DNA of 32,893 bases. It comes from Dokdonella_A sp014338185. Lineage in GTDB: Bacteria > Pseudomonadota > Gammaproteobacteria > Xanthomonadales > Rhodanobacteraceae. The notes beneath the pieces are model-generated. The model worked only from the letters and a program-made list of their open reading frames with translations. It was not told the DNA's origin and searched no databases. The stretch covers positions 1 to 32,893 of the forward strand of contig SZOS01000036.1 in the NCBI GenBank assembly GCA_030263295.1. Direction: 5' to 3'. Positions within the stretch are counted from its first letter, which is position 1; each line of letters opens with the position of its first letter. The position numbers and the translations under genes were made by a program. This document shows, in pieces, positions 24,717 through 32,822 of the stretch.

Positions 24717-26318
24717 ATGACCCCTGCCGCACTGCGCCAGCCCCAGCCTGCGATCGAGATCCTTGCCCCTGCCACCGCCGCCGCCGCGGCCGTGCTCGAC
24801 CCGGCCACGCTCACGTTCCTGGTCGACCTGCAGCGGTGCTTCGGCCCCAGACGCCGTGAGCTGCTCGCACAGCGGCGCGAGCGGCAGGCGCAGCTGGACG
24901 CAGGCGCACTGCCCGACTTTCGCGCCGATACACGCGCGATCCGCGAAGCCGACTGGCGTGTCGCCCCGATCCCCGCGGCACTGCTCGATCGCCGCGTCGA
25001 AATCACCGGCCCGGTCGAGCGCAAGATGATCATCAATGCGCTCAACTCCGGCGCCAAGGTGTTCATGGCCGACTTCGAGGACTCGACCGCACCCACCTTC
25101 GCCAACCTCGTCGACGGCCAGCTCAACCTGTGCGATGCGGTGCGCGGCCGTATCCAGTACACCTCTGCGGAAGGCAAGCACTACGCACTGCGCGGGGACC
25201 CCGCCGTGCTCATGGTGCGGCCGCGCGGCTGGCACCTGGACGAGGCGCATGTCGAAGTCGATGGCGAGCCGATGGTCGCGGCGCTGTTCGATTTCGGCGT
25301 GTTCGCGTTCCACAACGCGGCCGCCCTGCACGCGCGCCAGCGCGGTCCGTACTTCTACCTGCCCAAGCTCGAATGTGCCGAAGAGGCCGCACTGTGGGAC
25401 GCGGTGATGGCGCATGCCGAGCAGGCGCTGGGCCTGCCGCACGGCGTGATCAAGGCCACCGTGCTCATCGAGACCCTGCCCGCGGTATTCCAGATGCACG
25501 AGATCCTGCATGCGCTGCGCGAGCGCTGTGTCGGCCTCAACTGTGGTCGATGGGACTACATCTTTTCGTACATCAAGACCTTGCGCGCCCATCCCGACCG
25601 CGTGCTGCCCGAACGCGGCCAGGTCGTCATGAGCGTGCCGTTTCTCAAGGCCTACACCGAATTGTTGATCCAGACCTGCCACCGGCGTGGCGCGTTCGCG
25701 ATGGGCGGCATGGCCGCGCAGATCCCGATCAGCAGCGATGCGCAGGCCAACGCGGCCGCGCTCGACAAGGTGCGCGCCGACAAGCTGCGTGAGGTGCGCG
25801 CCGGCCATGACGGAACCTGGGTGGCGCATCCGGCACTGGTGCCGGTCGCTCGCGAGGTGTTCGACGACCACATGGTCACGCCCAACCAGCTGCACGAGCT
25901 GCGCGAGGACGTGCGCGCCGACCGCGACGCGCTGCTGGCAAGCAGCAGGGGCACGATCACGCGCGCGGGATTCGCCGCCAACATCGAGATCTGCCTGCGC
26001 TACACCGCGGCATGGCTCGACGGCCAGGGCTGCGTGCCGATCCAGCACCTCATGGAAGACGCCGCGACCGCCGAGATCGCGCGCGCCCAGCTGTGGCAGT
26101 GGCTGCATGTGGCCCAACAGCCACGCTTTGACGATGGCGGTGCGATCGCCTTCGCCGATTTCGACGCCGAGCTCATGGCCGCGCGAGCGCGCCTGTCGGC
26201 GCTGCCCATTCCCGGCCAGCATCAGGTCGGCGCGGCCGCAATCCTGCTGCACCGGCTCACCCACGCCGACCAGCTCGCCGACTTCCTCACGCTCGCCGCG
26301 TATCCGGCGCTGCACTGA
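24717..26318 (+). CDS. aceB: Malate synthase A
   Basis: AceB condenses glyoxylate with acetyl-CoA to malate, the second step of the glyoxylate shunt. The protein is 533 residues, the length of the A isoform. The family signature GLNCGRWDYIFS is at about 272-283. KATVLIETLPAVFQMHEIL precedes it. KVFMADFEDSTAPTF is near the N-terminal third and HLMEDAATAEI contains the candidate catalytic Asp. The ATG at 24717 has CGGAG upstream and is preferred over the upstream in-frame ATG, which overlaps the promoter. aceA follows 45 bases later. Confidence 0.97.
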   Translation: MTPAALRQPQPAIEILAPATAAAAAVLDPATLTFLVDLQRCFGPRRRELLAQRRERQAQLDAGALPDFRADTRAIREADWRVAPIPAALLDRRVEITGPVERKMIINALNSGAKVFMADFEDSTAPTFANLVDGQLNLCDAVRGRIQYTSAEGKHYALRGDPAVLMVRPRGWHLDEAHVEVDGEPMVAALFDFGVFAFHNAAALHARQRGPYFYLPKLECAEEAALWDAVMAHAEQALGLPHGVIKATVLIETLPAVFQMHEILHALRERCVGLNCGRWDYIFSYIKTLRAHPDRVLPERGQVVMSVPFLKAYTELLIQTCHRRGAFAMGGMAAQIPISSDAQANAAALDKVRADKLREVRAGHDGTWVAHPALVPVAREVFDDHMVTPNQLHELREDVRADRDALLASSRGTITRAGFAANIEICLRYTAAWLDGQGCVPIQHLMEDAATAEIARAQLWQWLHVAQQPRFDDGGAIAFADFDAELMAARARLSALPIPGQHQVGAAAILLHRLTHADQLADFLTLAAYPALH

Positions 26319-26363
26319 TCCACCCAGCCACCCAACCACGCTTTCCCCAACCCGAGGATGACC

Positions 26364-27668
26364 ATGCACCCGATGCCCACCGCCGAGCAGTTGCGCCATG
26401 ACTGGGACACCAATCCACGCTGGAGGGGTGTGCAGCGCAGCTACGCTGCCGCCGAAGTCGTGCGCCTGCGCGGCACCGTGCCGGTCGAGCACTCCCTTGC
26501 CCGCCTGGGCGCGACCAAGCTTTGGCGCGCGCTGCACGAGCAGCCGTTCGTCAATGCGCTGGGCGCACTCACCGGCAACCAGGCCCTGCAGCAGGTCAAG
26601 GCCGGCCTCAAGGCGATCTACCTGTCGGGTTGGCAGGTGGCCGCCGATGCCAACCTCGCGGGCCAGATGTATCCGGACCAGTCGCTGTACCCGGCCGACT
26701 CGGTACCCGCGGTCGTGCGGCGCATCAACAATGCCCTGCTGCGTGCCGATCAGATCGCCCATGCCGAGGGTGATGACAGCATCGACCACCTGCAGCCGAT
26801 CGTGGCCGACGCGGAGGCCGGTTTCGGCGGTGTGCTCAACGCCTTCGAGCTCATGAAGGCGATGATCGAGGCCGGTGCCGCCGCCGTGCACTTCGAAGAT
26901 CAGCTCGCGAGCGTGAAGAAATGCGGCCACATGGGCGGCAAGGTGCTCGTGCCCACGCGTGAGGCGGTGGAAAAGCTCACCGCGGCCCGACTCGCCGCTG
27001 ACGTGCTTGGCGTGCCGACCCTGATCGTCGCGCGCACCGATGCCGAAGCGGCCGACCTGCTGACCAGCGACGTCGATCCCAACGACCAGCCCTTCATCAC
27101 CGGCGAGCGCTCGGTGGAGGGCTTCTTCAAGACGCGCAAGGGCCTCGACCAGGCGATCTCACGCGGCCTGGCCTACGCGCCGCATGCCGACCTCGTATGG
27201 TGCGAGACCGGCAAGCCCGACCTCGGCTTCGCGCGCGAGTTCGCGCAGGCCATCCACGCCCGCCATCCCGGCAAGCTGCTCGCCTACAACTGCTCGCCGA
27301 GCTTCAACTGGAAGCAGAACCTGGACGACCGCACCATCGCGCGCTTCCAGCACGAGCTCGCGGCGATGGGTTACCGCTTCCAGTTCATCACGCTGGCCGG
27401 CTTCCATGCACTCAACTATTCCATGTTCCATCTCGCCCACGGCTATGCGCGCCAGCAGATGAGTGCGTTCGTCGAGCTGCAGGAAGCCGAGTTCGCGGCC
27501 GCGGCGCATGGCTTCACCGCGGTCAAGCACCAGCGCGAAGTCGGTACCGGCTACTTCGATGCGGTGACCCAGGCCATCCAGCAGGGCAACTCGTCCACGC
27601 TCGCGCTCAAGGGTTCGACCGAAGAGGAACAGTTCCACAGCCAGCCCAAGACGCGCGCCGCGGCCTGA
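26364..27668 (+). CDS. aceA: Isocitrate lyase
   Basis: AceA cleaves isocitrate to glyoxylate and succinate, bypassing the decarboxylating steps of the citric acid cycle on acetate or fatty acids. The protein is 434 residues, as in E. coli. The active-site signature KKCGHMGGK is at 185-193 with the catalytic Cys187. Other conserved stretches are YLSGWQVAADAN, PIVADAEAGFGG and YNCSPSFNWK. The ATG at 26364 is chosen because a GAGG motif lies six bases upstream; the ATG at 26358 is too close to it. A stretch of about 500 bases rich in hairpins follows. Confidence 0.97.
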   Translation: MHPMPTAEQLRHDWDTNPRWRGVQRSYAAAEVVRLRGTVPVEHSLARLGATKLWRALHEQPFVNALGALTGNQALQQVKAGLKAIYLSGWQVAADANLAGQMYPDQSLYPADSVPAVVRRINNALLRADQIAHAEGDDSIDHLQPIVADAEAGFGGVLNAFELMKAMIEAGAAAVHFEDQLASVKKCGHMGGKVLVPTREAVEKLTAARLAADVLGVPTLIVARTDAEAADLLTSDVDPNDQPFITGERSVEGFFKTRKGLDQAISRGLAYAPHADLVWCETGKPDLGFAREFAQAIHARHPGKLLAYNCSPSFNWKQNLDDRTIARFQHELAAMGYRFQFITLAGFHALNYSMFHLAHGYARQQMSAFVELQEAEFAAAAHGFTAVKHQREVGTGYFDAVTQAIQQGNSSTLALKGSTEEEQFHSQPKTRAAA

Positions 27669-28177
27669 GCCGGCGCGCACCGGCGTCGGGCTGGCGCAGC
27701 GCGTGCCAGCATCGGCGTGGGGTTGGGAGGGGTTGCAGCCCACCGGCATCGGAACGGGGAGAGAGGGATTGGCGGCCGCTGGGGAGTGGTGCCGTCAATC
27801 CCACGTTCCGATGCCGGCGAAGTCCGGAGCAGCGCCTTGCGCGGACACCGGAAAAGGCTGACCCAATGGTCAAAGCAAGATCCGGGCCAAGTATCGGCCC
27901 AGCGGGCGGCCGTGCAGCAAACCGCGCCACGCCGCGCGACTTCCGGCCATGCCACAGCCGATCGGGCGCCCGCGCGCCCATCCGTGCAATGTCCGCTTGC
28001 GACATTGCGCGGCACCTGGATCCGGGCATCTGGACGTCTTTACGTCAATTTTGTCAGAACCAGCGCTTCCGCCCGCATGCCGCACAGGGCGCGCCGATGG
28101 CCCGGATCGTCGCCGCCATCGCGACCAGCCACGCCGGCGTTCGCACGACGCCGCGCCGGTGCCGGCGCCGCGCGTGG
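27669..28177 (+). other. Gene-free convergent region after aceA
   Basis: No reading frame here has recognisable protein character. The region lies between the ends of aceA and the antiporter gene. It holds six clear hairpins (27743-27817, 27822-27846, 27859-27872, 27884-27900, 27982-28012, 28033-28046) and several weaker GC hairpins directly after the aceA stop. The first 70 bases contain GCCGG/CCGGC and CTGGC/GCCAG repeats but no T-run, so no classical terminator for aceA is visible there. Confidence 0.6.
27743..27900 (+). ncRNA. Candidate structured RNA downstream of aceA
   Basis: The main element is a 75-base hairpin. CCGGCATCGGAACG (27743-27756) pairs perfectly with CGTTCCGATGCCGG (27804-27817). 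After an 8-base purine bulge (GGGAGAGA), GGGATTGGCGG (27765-27775) pairs with CCGTCAATCCC (27792-27802) with one G-U. The apex CCGCT-GGGG-AGTGG pairs with one more G-U. Three smaller hairpins follow at 27822-27846, 27859-27872 and 27884-27900. Wobbles that work only on the plus strand point to an RNA in the aceA direction, either a separate small RNA or the aceA 3' untranslated region. No promoter is identified and no known RNA family is recognised. Confidence 0.45.
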
Positions 28178-29947
28178 TCAGCTGCGCGGCAACACGCGCT
28201 GCAGCCAGCGCGGCCGCGTGAGCACGCTGCCGAGGCGGTCGACCTTGAGCCCGACCTTGCGCACACCGGCCTCGTCCAGTTCGCGTGCGATCAGCGTCAC
28301 GCTGCCCAGTCGCACACGGTCGCCCACTTCGATGGTGTGCTCGAAGCGCTGTGCGAAATGCTCGGCCAGCGTCAGCGGCGCGTCGCGCGCGCGCACCGGC
28401 AGCGCATAGAACTCGGCGATCTCGCCCAGGTGCACATCCGCATCGAAGGTGAATTCGCCGAACAGTTCGCGCTCGGCCTCGCGCGCTTCCTCGGGCGGTG
28501 CAAACAGCCAGTCGAGGCGGTACACGCGACCGGGTGGCGCGAGCAGGTAGGCATAGTCGCCAGCGTGCAAGGCACCGGCCTCATGCGCGGGCTGGATCGT
28601 GCCCTCGCGCACCACCAGCGTGAGTCGCGCCCACGCCGGCAGCGGCGCGCCCGCCAGCACGCGCGCCTGTGCCGCGACCGGATAGCCGACCAGTTCGCGT
28701 TCCAGCGAGCCAGGCAGGTCCAGCTCCACGCGCCGCACCGTGCCCTCACGGTGCGGCAGTGCCACATCGAACAGTCGTGCCGCCAGGCCCAGCGTCCAGC
28801 CCTGTACCAACAGCGAGGCCAGTACCACCACGAAGGCGACGTTGAACACGAGCTGGGCATGCGGCAGTTGCACCAGCATCGGGATCGAGGCGAGGAAGAT
28901 GCCGACCGCGCCGCGCAAACCGATCCATGAAATGAACGCGATCTCGCGCTTGCCGTAGCGCCGCAAGGGTGCAAGGCATGCCACCACTGCGAGCGGACGA
29001 CCCACCAGCATGAGGAAGGCGGCCACACCCAGCGCGGGCAGCAGCGAATCCAGCAACAGGTGCGGCGAAGCCAGCAGGCCGAGCACGAGGAACATCGCGA
29101 TCTGGCACAACCAGGTGGCGGCATCGAGCGTACCGAGCAGGTTGCTCAGACCGCCGCGCACGCGACTGGCCACGATCAGGCCCGCGATGTAGACCGCGAG
29201 GAAGCCGCTGCCACCGAGCTGGCCGGTCACGCCAAACACGAGCACCGCGCCGGCCAGCGCGAACAATGCGGCCAACGAATGGCCCAACGGCAAATGGTTG
29301 AGGCCGCGCGCGATCGCGCCGCCGCCGAGCACGCCTGCGATGCTGCCAATCCCAAACTGCACCACGAACTCGCGCAGCAATCCGAGCGGTGCCAACCCGG
29401 CCGGCGCGCTCACGTACTCGACCAGCATCATCGTGAGCAGGATCGCGGCCGGGTCGTTCGCGCTCGATTCGATCTCCAGGGTCGCACCCACGCGCTCGCG
29501 CAGCTGCAGGCCGCCCGCGCGCAGCAGGAACAGCACCGCCGCCGCGTCGGTCGAGGCCACCACCGAACCGACCAGAAAGCCGGTCACCGTGTCCAGCTCG
29601 AGCAGCCAGCTCGCGGCGATGCCGGTGAGGATCGCACTGAGCACCACGCCGACCGTCGCCAGCAGCAGCGTGGGTGCGAGTACGCGCCGCACCGCCTGCA
29701 GTGGCGTGCGCAGGCCACCGTCGAACAGGATGATGGCCAGCGCGAGCGAGCCGAGCCGGTAGGCGCCCGAATAGTCGTCGAACTCGATACCGCCGGGGCC
29801 GTCGGTGCCGGCCAGCATGCCGATCACGAGGAACACCAGCAGCAAGGGTGCGCCGAAGCGCCGCGCCACGAGGCTCGAGGCGATGCCGACCAGCACCAGT
29901 GCGGCCGCTGCGGCAAACACCCAGTAGATGTGCTCGATCGTCGACAT
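28178..29947 (-). CDS. nhaP2: K+/H+ antiporter, NhaP2/CvrA type
   Basis: This CPA1-family antiporter of 589 residues would exchange K+ or Na+ for H+ at the inner membrane, helping cation balance and pH control. The first ~390 residues form about twelve transmembrane helices, including FDGGLRTPL, GSVVASTDAAAV and SSANDPAAILLT, whose Asp residues belong to the ion path of the family. A cytosolic TrkA-C-like regulatory domain follows (about 400-480), then a CorC/HlyC-type C-terminal domain, the layout of E. coli CvrA. The start at 29947 matches the family. It converges on aceA across the structured region. Confidence 0.9.
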   Translation of the reverse strand: MSTIEHIYWVFAAAAALVLVGIASSLVARRFGAPLLLVFLVIGMLAGTDGPGGIEFDDYSGAYRLGSLALAIILFDGGLRTPLQAVRRVLAPTLLLATVGVVLSAILTGIAASWLLELDTVTGFLVGSVVASTDAAAVLFLLRAGGLQLRERVGATLEIESSANDPAAILLTMMLVEYVSAPAGLAPLGLLREFVVQFGIGSIAGVLGGGAIARGLNHLPLGHSLAALFALAGAVLVFGVTGQLGGSGFLAVYIAGLIVASRVRGGLSNLLGTLDAATWLCQIAMFLVLGLLASPHLLLDSLLPALGVAAFLMLVGRPLAVVACLAPLRRYGKREIAFISWIGLRGAVGIFLASIPMLVQLPHAQLVFNVAFVVVLASLLVQGWTLGLAARLFDVALPHREGTVRRVELDLPGSLERELVGYPVAAQARVLAGAPLPAWARLTLVVREGTIQPAHEAGALHAGDYAYLLAPPGRVYRLDWLFAPPEEAREAERELFGEFTFDADVHLGEIAEFYALPVRARDAPLTLAEHFAQRFEHTIEVGDRVRLGSVTLIARELDEAGVRKVGLKVDRLGSVLTRPRWLQRVLPRS

Positions 29948-30209
29948 GCGCCGATGATAACGGCGCCCGGCCACTGCCCGGCGTGCCGCGTGTGACCGTT
30001 TCGTGACCCGAACGCGCCAGCACCGACCCGGTGGTGGGTGGGTGCCGCGGCGCGACCGGGGCCGATACCGGCACGGTTCGCGGCGCCGTCGCGGATGGGC
30101 GCAGCTGCAAGTCGGGGATCACCTGCCCCGCCAGCGCAGGATCGGCGCGGGCGCGAGTGCGGCGTGCAGCGATCAGCGGCCGGCTGCCACCCGCGGCTGG
30201 CGCCAGCCT

Positions 30210-31709
30210 TCAGCCGGGCATGCGCTGGTACTGGATCGCCTCGGCGAGGTGGGCATGGCCGATGTCGCGTGCCTGCGCCAGGTCGGCGATCGTGCGCGCG
30301 ACCCGCAACAGCCGGTGATAGGCGCGCGCGGACAGGCCCAACTGCTCCAGCGCGCGGTCGAGCAGCGCCTGCCCCGCGGCATCGAGCGCGCAGTCGCGCT
30401 CGACCAGGCGATTGCCCAGCCGCGCGTTGGGCACGCCCGCACGTGCGAGCTGCAAGGTCCGCGCCGCACTTACGCGCGCGCGCACCGCGGCGCTGTCCTC
30501 GCCGCGCGCGGCCTCCCGCAGCTGCGCCTGCGCCACCCGCGGCATGTCGAGCTTGAGGTCGATGCGATCGAGCAGCGGGCCGGAAATGCGCCCACGGTAG
30601 CGCGCGATCGCATCGCTGCTGCAGCGGCAGCGCCCATCCGGATCGCCTGCATAACCGCACGGGCACGGATTCATCGCCGCCACCAGCTGGAAGCTGGCCG
30701 GAAACTCCACCTGGCGCGCCGCACGCGAGATGCAGATGCGGCCCGATTCGAGCGGTTCGCGCAGCACTTCGAGCACATGGCGATCGAACTCGGGCAGTTC
30801 GTCCAGGAACAGCACGCCATGGTGGGCCAGCGAGATTTCTCCGGGCCGCGGGATCGAGCCGCCGCCGACCAGCGCCACCGCCGAGGCGGTGTGGTGCGGG
30901 TGGCGGAATGCGCGGCGCTGCCACGACGGCAGGTCGTTGCGCTGGCCCGCCACCGAGCGGATCGCGGCCAGTTCCAGCGCCTCGTCCTCGCCCAGTGGCG
31001 GCAGGATGCCCGGCAGGCGGCTGGCGAGCATGGTCTTGCCGGTGCCGGGCGGGCCGCACAGGAGCAGGTTGTGGGCGCCGGCCGCGGCGATCTCCAGCGC
31101 GCGCCGCGCTTGCGGCTGGCCGCGCACGTCGGCGAGATCGGCCTGGGCCTCGCCATTCGCGGCGGGCGTGGCATCTGCCTGGGCATGGGCGAGTTCGCCG
31201 CGTCCGCACAGATGCGCGCATACCTCGAGCAGCGAGTCGGCAACGCGCACGTCGGCATTGGCCACCAGCGCGGCCTCGGCGCCGTTGCCGCGCGGCACGA
31301 TCACGCGCCGCCCCGCGCGGGTGGCCTGCAGCACCGCCGGCAACACGCCATCGACCGGCCGCAGTTGCCCCGACAGCGCGAGCTCGCCCACGAACTCGCA
31401 GGCTTCCAGCGCGGCCGCGGGCAGCGCGCCGTTGGCGGCCACGATGCCGAGCGCGATCGGCAGGTCGAAGCGGCCGCCATCCTTGGGCAGGTCCGCGGGC
31501 GCGAGGTTCACGGTCACGCGCCGCTGCGGGTAGTCCAGCTGGGCGTTGAGGATCGCCGCGCGCACGCGGTCACGCGCCTCCTTGACCGCGGTCTCGGGCA
31601 AACCGACGATCGAAGTGCCGGGCAGTCCGCCCGACAGGTGCACTTCGCAGGCGACCTGCGGCGCCGCCACGCCGACCTGCGCGCGGGTGTGGACGATCGC
31701 CAGGCTCAT
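30210..31709 (-). CDS. comM: ComM/YifB-type AAA+ ATPase (Mg-chelatase-like)
   Basis: ComM is a hexameric helicase that aids branch migration during natural transformation in Vibrio and Acinetobacter. It is also widespread in bacteria not known to be competent. The protein is 499 residues. The N-terminal ChlI-type domain begins MSLAIVHTRAQVG and has GLPGTSIVGLPETAVKE. The AAA+ core has Walker A GPPGTGKT (219-226), Walker B GVLFLDELPEF and the cysteine-rich MNPCPCGYAGDPDGRCRC insert. The C-terminal domain ends RAYHRLLRVARTIADL. The ATG at 31709 is at the family start. A terminator separates it from ubiK upstream. Confidence 0.95.
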   Translation of the reverse strand: MSLAIVHTRAQVGVAAPQVACEVHLSGGLPGTSIVGLPETAVKEARDRVRAAILNAQLDYPQRRVTVNLAPADLPKDGGRFDLPIALGIVAANGALPAAALEACEFVGELALSGQLRPVDGVLPAVLQATRAGRRVIVPRGNGAEAALVANADVRVADSLLEVCAHLCGRGELAHAQADATPAANGEAQADLADVRGQPQARRALEIAAAGAHNLLLCGPPGTGKTMLASRLPGILPPLGEDEALELAAIRSVAGQRNDLPSWQRRAFRHPHHTASAVALVGGGSIPRPGEISLAHHGVLFLDELPEFDRHVLEVLREPLESGRICISRAARQVEFPASFQLVAAMNPCPCGYAGDPDGRCRCSSDAIARYRGRISGPLLDRIDLKLDMPRVAQAQLREAARGEDSAAVRARVSAARTLQLARAGVPNARLGNRLVERDCALDAAGQALLDRALEQLGLSARAYHRLLRVARTIADLAQARDIGHAHLAEAIQYQRMPG

Positions 31710-31748
31710 CGCCGTCGCGCCCGCGTGACGTGCTCTTGCCCGTTGCGC

Positions 31749-31797
31749 AAAAAGTCCGCCGTCGGCGCCAGGGGGTGGCTCGCGCGCGACGGCGGAC
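31749..31797 (-). terminator. Intrinsic terminator after ubiK
   Basis: GTCCGCCGTCG (31754-31764) and CGACGGCGGAC (31787-31797) form a perfect 11-bp stem, with an inner GCCA/TGGC stem in the loop. On the minus strand it runs into five T (31749-31753). It lies between ubiK and comM, so comM needs its own promoter or read-through. Confidence 0.85.
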
Positions 31798-31878
31798 GTC
31801 CCGGGAAGCGGTGGCAGCGTGGCCGGCGCAGCGCGCTGGCTGGTACCGGCCGCTGCACTGGCGCATCCATCACGCTGC

Positions 31879-32148
31879 CTAGTTGTGCTGCGCGGGCAGC
31901 GCGCCCAGTGTGCGCTCGAGCGCGAGCAGACGCTGCTCGACTTCCTCGAGCTTCTCGCGCGTGCGCAGCAGCACGCAACGTTGCACGTCGTATTCATCGC
32001 GTGTCACGCCATCGCGCTGCTGCAGGTCGCGGCGCAACATGCGGCGCAGGTCGGCCGCGAGTTCGATCGTCGCCGCGTCGGTGCCACTGGTGACGAGCGA
32101 GGCCAGGCGCCGGGCCAGGTCGTCGATCGCAGGATCGTGGATCATCAT
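31879..32148 (-). CDS. ubiK: Ubiquinone biosynthesis accessory factor UbiK (YqiC/BMFP family)
   Basis: UbiK helps the UbiJ-associated complex of ubiquinone biosynthesis in Proteobacteria and binds membranes. The protein is 89 residues, mostly helical, with a C-terminal coiled coil. The family core VTRDEYDVQRCVLLRTREKLEEVEQR (here split by the reader as VTRDEYDVQ and VLLRTREKL) is clear. The start is taken at 32148 because GGAGGA lies five bases upstream; that motif overlaps the upstream ATG at 32160, which is therefore less likely. It is divergent from the PII gene. In Pseudomonas, as I recall, this gene, comM and glnK are also neighbours. Confidence 0.9.
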   Translation of the reverse strand: MMIHDPAIDDLARRLASLVTSGTDAATIELAADLRRMLRRDLQQRDGVTRDEYDVQRCVLLRTREKLEEVEQRLLALERTLGALPAQHN

Positions 32149-32369
32149 GCCGTCCTCCATGCCCGCCAGTGCGGGTGCTGCCTGGGTGCCTGCGGCTGCG
32201 AGTGGGCGGTGCCTGTCCCCGCATCACCGCCCGCATGCCGCCTGGAGTGCGCGGTCCGCAACCGGCACCGTTCGCGCGTGCTGCGCCGCCGATCCATCGG
32301 TCTCGTCTCCATGGGCAACAGTCTAGGCCGCGCGCAGCGCGGTGCCAGACGCAGAGTTCGCAATCGCGC

Positions 32370-32385
32370 GTAGGACATTTCCTAC
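32370..32385. promoter_or_regulatory. Palindromic operator-like site before the PII gene
   Basis: GTAGGA-CATT-TCCTAC is a perfect inverted repeat. Its centre is about 34 bases before the predicted transcription start, so it replaces the -35 element of the downstream promoter. The binding protein is unknown; the symmetry is like sites of LuxR/NarL-type response regulators. Confidence 0.55.
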
Positions 32386-32399
32386 AGCAGGGCATCGGC

Positions 32400-32405
32400 T
32401 ATAGT
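32400..32405 (+). promoter_or_regulatory. Probable -10 element of the PII gene
   Basis: TATAGT lies 31 bases before the ATG, with no -35 consensus upstream but the palindrome at that position. A CAGGAG ribosome binding site follows near 32424-32429. No sigma-54 pattern (GG-N10-GC) is apparent. Confidence 0.5.
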
Positions 32406-32436
32406 CGCGCCCGGTGCACGACAGCAGGAGCCTTCC

Positions 32437-32775
32437 ATGCGCATGGTCACGGCCATCATCAAGCCGTTCAAGCTCGACGAGGTGCGCGAGGCACTGGCCG
32501 AAGCCGGCGTGCAGGGCATCACCGTGACCGAGGTCAAGGGCTTCGGGCGCCAGAAGGGCCACACCGAGTTGTATCGCGGCGCCGAATACGTGGTCGACTT
32601 CCTGCCCAAGATCAAGCTCGAGGTGGCGGTGACCGACGACCAGGTCGAGCGCGTGGTCGAGGCGATCAGCCAGGCCGCGAGCACCGGCAAGATCGGCGAC
32701 GGCAAGATCTTCGTGAGCGCGCTCGAGCGCGTGATTCGCATCCGCACCGGCGAGCTCGACCAGGACGCGTTGTGA
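32437..32775 (+). CDS. glnK: Nitrogen regulatory protein PII (GlnK type)
   Basis: PII is a trimeric signal protein that senses 2-oxoglutarate and ATP/ADP and controls nitrogen assimilation enzymes, NtrB and ammonium transport. The protein is 112 residues, the normal length. The T-loop carries the uridylylation site Tyr51 in GHTELYRGAEY. The B- and C-loop signatures TGKIGDGKIFV and RIRTGE are intact. VTAIIKPFKLDEVREAL and YVVDFLPK look more like Pseudomonas GlnK than E. coli GlnB, but context does not settle this because no amtB follows directly. Confidence 0.93.
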   Translation: MRMVTAIIKPFKLDEVREALAEAGVQGITVTEVKGFGRQKGHTELYRGAEYVVDFLPKIKLEVAVTDDQVERVVEAISQAASTGKIGDGKIFVSALERVIRIRTGELDQDAL

Positions 32776-32822
32776 TGCGCGCGCGGATGCCGCGGCGCTG
32801 AGGCGCGGCCGCGCCGCCGGCG

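Noticed and set aside
24684..26930. A 748-codon minus-strand open frame across aceB and aceA
   Set aside because: It lies opposite two unmistakable genes and crosses their boundary. Its translation has no family features.
27743..27817. Integron attC site as an explanation for the long hairpin
   Set aside because: The arms lack the GTTRRRY and RYYYAAC core boxes and no integrase or cassette gene is near.
27743..27817. Small inverted-repeat mobile element (MITE)
   Set aside because: The 14-bp ends would fit, but no target duplication flanks them and the interior also pairs throughout, which fits an RNA hairpin better. A genome-wide copy count would settle it.
30003..32093. A 696-codon plus-strand open frame opposite comM and ubiK
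   Set aside because: It is an antisense shadow across two real genes and a terminator, with no domain.
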